From NCBI GenBank assembly GCA_038818725.1, contig JAWAYL010000049.1:1-7193 (forward strand): a stretch of 7,193 nt of DNA. Reading direction: 5' to 3'. Positions 1 through 5,198 of the stretch are shown piece by piece. The first letter of the stretch is position 1. Each line of letters begins with the position of its first letter. Position numbers and translations under genes: made by a program. Under the pieces are notes generated by a model. The model had not been told where the DNA came from. It did no database searches and worked only from the letters and a program-made list of their open reading frames with translations. The DNA comes from JACIWB01 sp038818725 (GTDB taxonomy: Archaea; Thermoplasmatota; E2; UBA202; JdFR-43).

Positions 1-18
1 TGCATAGAAATTTTTTGC

Positions 19-46
19 ATTTTTGTATTAAAATTAATACAAAAAT
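19..46. repeat. AT-only palindrome upstream of the queA operon
   Basis: Bases 19-31 are the reverse complement of 34-46, giving a 13-bp inverted repeat around a central AA (19-30 pairs with 35-46, plus A31 with T34). Only one G-C pair is present in each arm. Such an element could be an operator dyad, a weak bidirectional terminator of the gene to the left, or a chance result of AT-rich sequence. It lies about 145 bp upstream of the first credible start codon, which is far for an archaeal operator acting on that promoter. The symmetry is directly visible; any function is inference. Confidence 0.55.
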
Positions 47-189
47 TTTAGTTTTGGATAAAATTTAAGTTGGTCAATAATTTATTTCAACAAAAAAAAA
101 ACAGATTTAAAAATTGTAAATCTATATCTGCTGTTAACGGGACCGATTTCACACCCAAAAATTTTTATTTTATAAATCACTTATCAGCG
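47..189 (+). promoter_or_regulatory. Non-coding leader and probable promoter of the zinc protein-queA-tgt operon
   Basis: No convincing gene was found here. The reading frame of the downstream gene stays open back to a TTG at 70, but residues from there are low-complexity and rich in N, F and K, as expected of translated AT-rich spacer. T/A-rich stretches at 161-177 (including TTTATAAAT at 169-177) lie 15-28 bp before the ATG at 190 and are the likely TATA element. The exact box is ambiguous because the stretch is uniformly AT-rich. No Shine-Dalgarno sequence precedes the ATG, consistent with a leaderless mRNA. I saw no preQ1-riboswitch-like structure. Confidence 0.35.
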
Positions 190-633
190 ATGGATAGCTT
201 AAGAAAAGTTCTTGATTATGTGCCATGCTCAACATGTGAAAAAGAGACTAGTGAGGAGGAGAGAAAATATTTATGTACGGTTTGCGCCCGCTTGAAAAGA
301 ATAGTAGTTGTTGAGAAAACCTCGCCTGCATGGAAAGTTGAGAAAAATAAGATTGTTCCATTGTATGGTGGAAATAAAGAATTGAGGCCAAAAATAAGAA
401 TAATTGAAAAAGAAATTATTCCAAGCGAAGAATATGAGATTCTTGAAGTAGAAGAGCCTTTTAGATACGGAGAATACACCCTATACACCAAATCAGTTAA
501 GCTAAGAGGAGGAGAAAGGCAAATATATTTTTTTAGCAAGAAAAAGGAAGAAAATGCTAAACCAGCTCCTTTGCCGGAAGGATATAAGGTAAAAGTAAAT
601 AAAAAGGGTCTTCCTTTTCTAAAAAAGCAATAA
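190..633 (+). CDS. Small zinc-binding protein, first gene of the queA-tgt operon
   Basis: This predicts a 147-residue soluble, basic protein of unknown function. Residues 13-32 hold two CxxC pairs (C13, C16, C29, C32) separated by 12 residues, a classic four-cysteine zinc finger or ribbon. Residues 36-115 look beta-rich, with alternating charged and hydrophobic residues and no membrane segment. The lysine-rich C-terminus contains a LPEGY motif (128-132) followed by KKGLPFLKK. I have the impression of similar tails in other archaeal proteins but cannot verify it. The ATG at 190 is preferred over the in-frame TTG at 70 because the extension is low-complexity. The stop overlaps the queA start by one base (TAATG), so translation is probably coupled. 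Its place suggests a role in tRNA or RNA modification, for example RNA binding. That is inference from context only. Confidence 0.75.
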   Translation: MDSLRKVLDYVPCSTCEKETSEEERKYLCTVCARLKRIVVVEKTSPAWKVEKNKIVPLYGGNKELRPKIRIIEKEIIPSEEYEILEVEEPFRYGEYTLYTKSVKLRGGERQIYFFSKKKEENAKPAPLPEGYKVKVNKKGLPFLKKQ

Positions 634-1577
634 TGTCATTTGATTATAAACTACCAAAGGATAGGATAGCACAATTTCCAAAAATTCCAAGAGATGAATG
701 TAAACTTTTAGTTGTTAAAAAAGATGGATTTGAGCATAGAATTTTTAAAGATATAGTAAATTATATTAAAAAAAATGATGCAATTGTTTTAAATGACTCA
801 AGAGTTATAAAAGCCAGATTGGAAGGAAAAAAAGAAAGCGGAGGCAAGATTGAATTGCTTATCATAAAAAAAGTTCAGCAAGGCTATGAATGCCTTATAA
901 AGGGAAAAATATCTGAAGGAAAAAAAATTTATGTAAATGAAAAAGAAGGAAAAATTATTGAAAAAAGAGGTAGCAAATATTTAATCGATCTTGATATGAG
1001 CATCGAAGAAATAAAAAAGATAGGAAAAATTCCATTGCCTCCTTACATAAAAAGCGAGGTTGATGAAAATATCTACCAAACAATTTTTGCAAAAGAGGAC
1101 GGCTCCATAGCAGCGCCTACTGCGGGCCTGCATTTTACTGAAGAACTGGTTAAAAAAATCGAAGAAAAGGGGGCGAAAGTTTGCTATATCACGCTTCATG
1201 CGAGCATTTCAACCTTTATGAATGTGCTTGAAGAAGAATATTATTCCATAAGTCAGCAATCTGCTGAAATTATAAATAGTGCAGAAAGAGTTTTTGCAGT
1301 TGGAACAACAACAATGAAAGCTCTTGAGAGTTCTTCAAAAAATGGGAGAGTTTATCCGTCCTCTGGCTGGAGTAATTTAGTAATAGAGGATGGTTATGTA
1401 TTTCAATCTCCTGTCCGCTATCTCATAACAAATTTCCATATGCCAAACTCTCCACCTCTTAAATTAACTTCTGCTTTCTGTGGAATAGAAAGGCTAAAGA
1501 AGGCTTATGAAGAAGCATTATTACATGATTACCGCTTTTTAAGTTTTGGAGACGCGATGTTAATATGTTCAGAATAG
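633..1577 (+). CDS. queA: QueA-type S-adenosylmethionine:tRNA ribosyltransferase-isomerase
   Basis: QueA transfers and isomerises the ribosyl group of SAM onto preQ1 already inserted at tRNA position 34, giving epoxyqueuosine. The 314-residue product carries family signatures in order: an N-terminal FDYKLP (3-8) with IAQFP (12-16), NDSRVI (54-59), SGGKIELL (69-76), GKIPLPPYI (131-139), APTAGLHFT (161-169), TLHASISTF (187-195), VGTTTMKALES (223-233), NFHMPNS (267-273) and GDAML (306-310). It is about 30 residues shorter than usual bacterial QueA (about 340-356). The normally glycine-rich HVGxGTF loop reads HASISTF, and the usual SxLLMLVSAF reads SPPLKLTSAF. The ATG overlaps the upstream stop by one base and the 3' end overlaps tgt by 13 nt. 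Family membership is clear from motifs. Full activity is inferred, because the altered loop could mean a divergent or weakened enzyme. QueA is not a standard archaeal gene. Confidence 0.9.
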   Translation: MSFDYKLPKDRIAQFPKIPRDECKLLVVKKDGFEHRIFKDIVNYIKKNDAIVLNDSRVIKARLEGKKESGGKIELLIIKKVQQGYECLIKGKISEGKKIYVNEKEGKIIEKRGSKYLIDLDMSIEEIKKIGKIPLPPYIKSEVDENIYQTIFAKEDGSIAAPTAGLHFTEELVKKIEEKGAKVCYITLHASISTFMNVLEEEYYSISQQSAEIINSAERVFAVGTTTMKALESSSKNGRVYPSSGWSNLVIEDGYVFQSPVRYLITNFHMPNSPPLKLTSAFCGIERLKKAYEEALLHDYRFLSFGDAMLICSE

Positions 1578-2590
1578 TTGAAGAATGCGGAACGGCAAGG
1601 ACTGGCTTAATAAAAGTAGGAAAAATTACACTAGAAACCCCTGCTTTTTTACCTGTTGCAACAAAAGGGGTAATAAAAACTTTAACTCCAGAAGAGGCAA
1701 AAAAAGCTGGTTGCAAGGCAATAATTGTTAATTCCTTACATATTTATAGGCGAGCATTTGAAATTGTTTGTAAGCAAGGAATACATTCTTTTATGAAATG
1801 GGAAGGAATAATTTTCAGTGATAGCGGGGGTTTTCAATCAATAAAAAATTTTCCATCTCATACAATAGATGAAGGAATAATTTTCAGCATGCCAGACGGG
1901 GCAAAAGAAATTTTATCTCCAGAAAAATGTATAGAAATTCAGAAAAAAATAGGAAGTGATTTTATTTTTATGCTAGATGATTGTCCTTCCTATCCTTATA
2001 GCAAGAAAAGAGTTGAGAAATCTGTTGAAAGGACAATTTCATGGGCTAAAAGGAGCATTGGTGATAATATTTTTTCAATTGTTCAAGGAGGGATATATGA
2101 AGATCTAAGAGAGAAATGTGCAAAAGAGCTTGCAAAAATAGATTTTTACGGCTATGCTATAGGAGGACTTTGCATAGGTGAGGAAAAAAAAGATATGATA
2201 AAGATTGTTGAATTTACAGCAAATCTCCTCCCTTACGAGAAACCACGTCATTTAATGGGTGTAGGCTCCCCAGAAGATATAGAAATATGTGTTAAATATG
2301 GAATAGACATATTCGACAGTGCTTTCCCTACAAGAAATGCAAGACATGGAACAATTTTTACAAGTAAAGGAAAAATTTCTCTTGGTAAGAAAAAAATTAA
2401 AGGAGATGCAATTGATGAAAATTGTAATTGTTATGCATGCAATAATTTCTCTCTTGATTATTTAAATTATTTATTTATGGAAAATGAAATGCTTGCTCAA
2501 AGACTTGCAACCATCCACAACCTATATTTTATGAATAAATTCATGGAAAATCTAAGAGAAAAAATAAAGGAGGGAAAAATTTGGTTATAA
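1565..2590 (+). CDS. tgt: Bacterial-type tRNA-guanine transglycosylase
   Basis: Tgt exchanges guanine for a 7-deazaguanine base in tRNA; bacterial enzymes insert preQ1 at G34 of GUN anticodons. The 341-residue product is one TIM-barrel domain. Visible are DSGGFQ (86-91; base-recognition Asp86), LDDC (137-140), IVQGG (172-176), the pocket loop GGLCIGE (200-206), the likely nucleophile Asp251 in FDSAFPTRNARHG (250-262), and the zinc site C287, C289, C292 and H318 in TIHNL. The length and the CxCYxC...TIHNL ending match bacterial Tgt (about 370) and not archaeal TgtA, which is much longer with extra C-terminal and PUA domains. The pocket loop differs from bacterial GGLAVGE and the motif before it reads NSLHIYRR rather than NTYHLxLRPG. 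The ATG lies 13 nt inside queA. The gene ends against the convergent gene, sharing TTATAA (2585-2590). A preQ1 substrate is inferred from pairing with queA. Confidence 0.92.
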   Translation: MFRIVEECGTARTGLIKVGKITLETPAFLPVATKGVIKTLTPEEAKKAGCKAIIVNSLHIYRRAFEIVCKQGIHSFMKWEGIIFSDSGGFQSIKNFPSHTIDEGIIFSMPDGAKEILSPEKCIEIQKKIGSDFIFMLDDCPSYPYSKKRVEKSVERTISWAKRSIGDNIFSIVQGGIYEDLREKCAKELAKIDFYGYAIGGLCIGEEKKDMIKIVEFTANLLPYEKPRHLMGVGSPEDIEICVKYGIDIFDSAFPTRNARHGTIFTSKGKISLGKKKIKGDAIDENCNCYACNNFSLDYLNYLFMENEMLAQRLATIHNLYFMNKFMENLREKIKEGKIWL

Positions 2591-2830
2591 CTTATAAACT
2601 ATGTCTCCTTCCCTAACTCTATCTATAACCTTTATTCCTATATCATCCCCTGCCTTTGCTTCATTTATTTTTTGCTTGTTTATTTCCATTGATTCAACGA
2701 CTTGCTCAAAATCTGTTGTTTGACCTTTTATTCTAATCCTGTCTCCTATTTTTAAAGTTCCACTTTTTATCTTTATAGCTGCAACTCCTATCCTAGAAAA
2801 GAAATGCTCAACAATTCCAATTTCTTCCAT
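2585..2830 (-). CDS. Stand-alone EF-Tu domain-2-like translation factor protein
   Basis: This predicts an 81-residue protein beginning MEEIGIVEHFF. Its body is a small beta-barrel of the translation-factor domain 2 type. The hallmarks are a G-V-A-A-I-K-I strand, then LKIGDRIRIKG, a central strand around VVESMEI, and AGDDIGIKV near the end. This is the pattern found in domain 2 of EF-Tu and IF2 GTPases, where it contacts aminoacyl-tRNA or the ribosome. There is no GTPase domain. Similar short single-domain proteins occur in archaea without an established role. The frame is open 12 codons upstream (MKKFF...), but those codons overlap the end of nadC, so I prefer the ATG at 2830. A TATA-like stretch at 2850-2860 lies about 25 bp upstream. 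It sits downstream of nadC on the same strand and may be co-transcribed. Its stop overlaps the convergent tgt stop. Confidence 0.75.
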   Translation of the reverse strand: MEEIGIVEHFFSRIGVAAIKIKSGTLKIGDRIRIKGQTTDFEQVVESMEINKQKINEAKAGDDIGIKVIDRVREGDIVYKL

Positions 2831-2849
2831 AAATTGAAATAAACAAAGG

Positions 2850-2860
2850 TTAAAAAACTT
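2850..2860 (-). promoter_or_regulatory. Possible internal TATA box for the EF-Tu-like gene
   Basis: On the minus strand, AAGTTTTTTAA spans the end of nadC, centred about 25 nt before the ATG at 2830. The 19 bp between the two genes has no Shine-Dalgarno site, which favours a leaderless transcript over translation from the nadC mRNA. The box is not a perfect consensus. Confidence 0.3.
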
Positions 2861-3662
2861 TTTCAATTTCTAAAGAAAAATCCATGCTTTTTACAGAATG
2901 GGTTATGCATCCAAGAGAAATTATATCAGCGAACGAATAATTTACAATATTTTCAGGATTTATACCACCTGATACTTCTACTTTTATTTCAGGATTTATT
3001 TCTTTAATCTTTTTCATTGCAATTTTTCCCTTAGCAGGGGGCATATTATCAAGCATGATTATATCCGCTCCTTCTTCAGCAGCAATTATTGCATCATCTA
3101 TACTACCTACTTCTACCTCCACTTTCATTCCGCTACTTTTAGCTCTTTTAACCGCCTCTCTTATAGGAATGCATGCAAGATGATTGTCTTTTATAAGAAT
3201 ACCATCATAAAGCCCCATTCTGTGAGGCTCTCCTCCGCCAATTTTCACTGCCTTCTTTTCATATTTTCTGAAGCCAGGTGTTGTTTTTCTTGTTGCTGAA
3301 ATTACTATTCTTGGATTTTTCTTTCTGCATTTTTCTACAAGTTCTCTTGTAATTGTTGCAATTCCACTCATCCTGCAAATGAAATTTAAAGCAAGCCTCT
3401 CGCCAGCTAGAATATTTTTTATTTTACCATTTATCTCTATTATTTTTTCATTGCATCTAACACTTTCCCCATCTTTCTTTAAAGCTTTTGCATCGCAATT
3501 TAGCCTATTGAAAACTTCAATTGCTTCTTCAACTCCTGCAAGAACACATTTTTCATTTGCCTTTATATATGCTTTTCCCTCTTCCTCCTTTAGCAGTAGA
3601 TTTGATGTTATATCTCCCTGCTCACCGAGATCTTCTTTAAGGAATCTATCTATATCATCCAC
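2850..3662 (-). CDS. nadC: Nicotinate-nucleotide pyrophosphorylase (quinolinate phosphoribosyltransferase)
   Basis: NadC converts quinolinate and PRPP into nicotinate mononucleotide, CO2 and pyrophosphate, the step where de novo NAD synthesis joins the common pathway in the cytosol. The 270-residue product is near family length (about 280). It has the N-terminal mixed domain (FLKEDLGEQGDITS, 7-20), then ERLALNFICRMSGIAT (88-103), the substrate-binding RKTTPG (125-130), GGGEPHRMGLYDGILIKDNH (142-161) with the quinolinate and phosphate-binding R, H and K residues, EVEV (182-185), IMLDN (202-206) and VSGGI (230-234). The intact PHRMGLYD stretch argues for NadC rather than the related ModD. The start is GTG at 3662, chosen because it matches the family N-terminus and lies about 22 bp from a TATA box, so the mRNA is probably leaderless. 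The partner genes nadA and nadB are not in the window. Confidence 0.95.
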   Translation of the reverse strand: MDDIDRFLKEDLGEQGDITSNLLLKEEEGKAYIKANEKCVLAGVEEAIEVFNRLNCDAKALKKDGESVRCNEKIIEINGKIKNILAGERLALNFICRMSGIATITRELVEKCRKKNPRIVISATRKTTPGFRKYEKKAVKIGGGEPHRMGLYDGILIKDNHLACIPIREAVKRAKSSGMKVEVEVGSIDDAIIAAEEGADIIMLDNMPPAKGKIAMKKIKEINPEIKVEVSGGINPENIVNYSFADIISLGCITHSVKSMDFSLEIEKVF

Positions 3663-3680
3663 ACTGCTAATATAAAGAGT

Positions 3681-3689
3681 ATTTAAAAA
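3681..3689 (-). promoter_or_regulatory. TATA box for nadC
   Basis: The minus strand reads TTTTTAAAT with its TTTAAA core at 3682-3687, about 22 nt before the GTG of nadC. The spacing fits an archaeal leaderless promoter. It is half of a divergent 68-bp promoter region (3663-3730). Confidence 0.6.
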
Positions 3690-3700
3690 TTCTTCCAGAA

Positions 3701-3710
3701 TATTTAAATA
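3701..3710 (+). promoter_or_regulatory. TATA box for the 3731-5198 operon
   Basis: TATTTAAATA is an exact palindrome and a near-ideal archaeal TATA box, centred about 26 nt before the ATG at 3731. No Shine-Dalgarno site precedes that ATG, so the transcript is predicted to be leaderless. It lies 11 bp from the end of the nadC box, so the two promoters are likely to compete for TBP/TFB. Confidence 0.75.
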
Positions 3711-3730
3711 TACTATAAATTATTCCATCA

Positions 3731-4135
3731 ATGGAAAAAATGGAAAAAATTGTGATTTCAATTGCATTTATCCTACTGGCAGTTGGTATTTTATCAAATG
3801 CATTGCTTGCTGGAAAGGAGGTAAAGGATTATATAGAGATTAATGGAAAAAAGATTTCAATGGATGAAATTTTTAAAAAATGCGAGTTAAAGGAAATAGA
3901 AGTGAAAAATAAAAGCTATTCTGGTGCTTCTCTTGTTTGTATAATAAAAATTGCTGAAATTAGATGCCCTGAAGAACATCACTATACCCTAATTGGCTCT
4001 GATAATTATCAAAAAACAGTTTCATGGGAAGATATGGAAAAAGGAATATTGACAAAAGAAAGGAGCACAATTTTTCCTCATTTACCCGGAGCTTTCTGGG
4101 TCAAAAATGTTATAAAAATTGAGGTGACAAAATGA
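3731..4135 (+). CDS. Exported protein with a sulfite-oxidase/molybdopterin-like fold
   Basis: This predicts a 134-residue protein with a hydrophobic N-terminal segment (about 8-27) that is a signal peptide or membrane anchor, so the rest should be extracytoplasmic. The body (about 35-134) recalls small SUOX-fold domains. A YSGASLVCIIKIA segment (63-75) corresponds to the 'GxxLxxIL' helix, YTLIGSDNYQKTVSWEDM (85-102) to the 'gsDGY..t' strand, and a C-terminal FWVKNVIKIEV (122-132) to 'kWVr.i.kIe'. These are remembered family patterns, not an alignment. It is too short to be a full molybdoenzyme, and the usual cofactor-ligand cysteine region is not evident, although C70 and C79 are present. It leads an operon with an ATGA overlap to the next gene. 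A ligand-binding or accessory role is more likely than catalysis, but this is inference. Confidence 0.7.
   Translation: MEKMEKIVISIAFILLAVGILSNALLAGKEVKDYIEINGKKISMDEIFKKCELKEIEVKNKSYSGASLVCIIKIAEIRCPEEHHYTLIGSDNYQKTVSWEDMEKGILTKERSTIFPHLPGAFWVKNVIKIEVTK
4121..4127 (+). promoter_or_regulatory. Shine-Dalgarno site of the membrane protein gene
   Basis: GAGGTGA sits 4 nt before the ATG at 4132 and lies inside the coding end of the previous gene. It is the strongest ribosome binding site in the window. It shows that inner operon genes use SD initiation while first genes are leaderless. Confidence 0.8.
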
Positions 4136-4731
4136 AGAAAATAATTACTTCAACAATTTTATTTGGCTCTATTTGGGGGTTAATAGAATGTTCAATTGGC
4201 GACTGGCTTCATGGCTACAATCTTAGCTTCATTACCGCAGGCATCGCAATTTTCATAATGGCAGCTACCCGCCACCACTTCCGCCAGCCAGGCATGCAGG
4301 CGGGCATGGCATTAATTGCTGGCTTACTTCGATGCTTTAATCCCATGGGAGGATGCTTGCTATGTGCAGCGATTGCAATAGTTATTGAAGGAGCTGTTTT
4401 TGAAGGGATATGGCGTATTCCCTGGCAGAAATATGAAAGCTTGACGATGAAAGCAGGGATGGGTATAATTTCCTTTTATACAATTTTCTTTTCTGGCTAT
4501 TTTGCAACTCAAATTCTTACCCCTCTTACTGTGGGGAGATTCTATCTATCTGATTTAGTTGCAGTAATTCCAAAAATATTTGCAAGCTCTTTATTTGCTG
4601 GAATAATTGGTTCATTTGCACTGCCTCTTGCTTGTTTACCTTTTAAATTGGAAATAAATGAAAAATTGTATTATACAAGTGTATATTCAATTATAACAAT
4701 TTGCTGGCTCGCGGTGATGCTTGGCATATGA
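4132..4731 (+). CDS. Polytopic integral membrane protein of unknown family
   Basis: This predicts a 199-residue, strongly hydrophobic protein with roughly six or seven membrane segments: about 5-22, 31-46, 57-70, 74-91, 108-128, 149-169 and 181-198. The N-terminus FGSIWGLIECSIG recalls small membrane proteins distantly like transporter S-components, but I cannot name a family. Polar and metal-prone residues inside or next to the membrane are notable: C20, H27, H48, H49, C68, and a CxxC at 75-78 beside NPMGG (70-74). The start is fixed by GAGGTGA and the ATGA overlap with the previous stop, and the end overlaps the next ATG in the same way. Bases 4261-4310 are 72% G+C by my count, unlike the surrounding gene. 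Position between an exported domain and a P-loop NTPase suggests a membrane complex or transporter. That is inference. Confidence 0.7.
   Translation: MKKIITSTILFGSIWGLIECSIGDWLHGYNLSFITAGIAIFIMAATRHHFRQPGMQAGMALIAGLLRCFNPMGGCLLCAAIAIVIEGAVFEGIWRIPWQKYESLTMKAGMGIISFYTIFFSGYFATQILTPLTVGRFYLSDLVAVIPKIFASSLFAGIIGSFALPLACLPFKLEINEKLYYTSVYSIITICWLAVMLGI
4713..4719 (+). promoter_or_regulatory. Shine-Dalgarno site deciding the NTPase start
   Basis: GGTGATG precedes the ATG at 4728 by 8 nt. This supports starting the NTPase at 4728 rather than at the in-frame TTG at 4701, which would add nine residues and put the P-loop unusually far from the N-terminus. Confidence 0.6.
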
Positions 4732-5198
4732 AAATACTGATGATAGGGGCTAAAAATAGTGGAAAAAGCACAACAGCATATAATATATTTAAAAATTCTG
4801 ATTGCTGTGGCATAATTTGTTTACCCGTATTCAAAAATGGGATAAAGATAGGAAGTGATGCAATTAGGATGGATAATAAAAAAAGGATAAAGTTTTCTAG
4901 AACCAAAAGATATGCGGATTTTGAAGGAATAAAAGTTGGAAAATATGTAATAAATAAAGAAGGAATAAAGTTCTGTATTAATGCTATAGATGAAGGGATA
5001 AGGAAAAGAAAGTTAGTTGTGATTGATGAATTTGGAATTTTAGAAAAAAATAAAAAAGGATTATATAGAGCTATTAAAAGAGCTATTGAAAGTGAAAATG
5101 ATTTATTTTTGATTTTAAGAAAGAGCCTTGAAAAAGATTTTTTAAAAATTTTTCCATATGATTTTGAAATAATATATAAGAAAAAAATGTCTATTTGA
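4728..5198 (+). CDS. THEP1-like P-loop NTPase
   Basis: This predicts a 156-residue cytosolic P-loop protein. The Walker A motif GAKNSGKST (7-15) follows a first strand KILMI. The Walker B is LVVIDEFG (96-103) with an acidic DE pair. Between them GKYVIN (71-76) matches the GxYxVN element I associate with the THEP1/nucleoside-triphosphatase family and its relative DUF2478, and LILRKSL (128-134) matches the segment after the fourth strand. The NSGKS P-loop also resembles MobB, the GTP-binding protein of molybdopterin-dinucleotide synthesis, but the rest fits THEP1 better. It overlaps the membrane gene by ATGA and overlaps convergent thiL by 8 nt. As last gene of the operon it may energise or regulate the membrane protein. 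Family-level NTP hydrolysis is known, but the physiological role is not. Confidence 0.78.
   Translation: MKILMIGAKNSGKSTTAYNIFKNSDCCGIICLPVFKNGIKIGSDAIRMDNKKRIKFSRTKRYADFEGIKVGKYVINKEGIKFCINAIDEGIRKRKLVVIDEFGILEKNKKGLYRAIKRAIESENDLFLILRKSLEKDFLKIFPYDFEIIYKKKMSI

Noticed and set aside
120..160. tRNA-like look of CTGTTAACGGG and following bases
   Set aside because: No acceptor stem, D arm or proper T arm could be built around it, so it is not a tRNA or a recognisable half.
70..189. In-frame N-terminal extension of the zinc protein from a TTG start
   Set aside because: The 40 extra residues are low-complexity translation of AT-rich DNA. The ATG at 190 lies just before the cysteine motif and fits a leaderless promoter.
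216..539. 107-codon minus-strand ORF inside the zinc protein gene
   Set aside because: It lies wholly antisense to a better-supported gene with TAATG coupling to queA and shows no domain or promoter.
2831..2866. Longer EF-Tu-like protein starting at 2866
   Set aside because: The added 12 residues overlap nadC and do not resemble the domain. The ATG at 2830 matches the domain start.
4701..4727. NTPase start at the TTG at 4701
   Set aside because: It would place nine residues before MKILMIG and ignore the GGTGATG site and ATGA overlap that point to 4728.
4691..4906. 71-codon hydrophobic minus-strand ORF
   Set aside because: It is the antisense shadow of the membrane protein end and NTPase start, with no promoter or ribosome binding site of its own.
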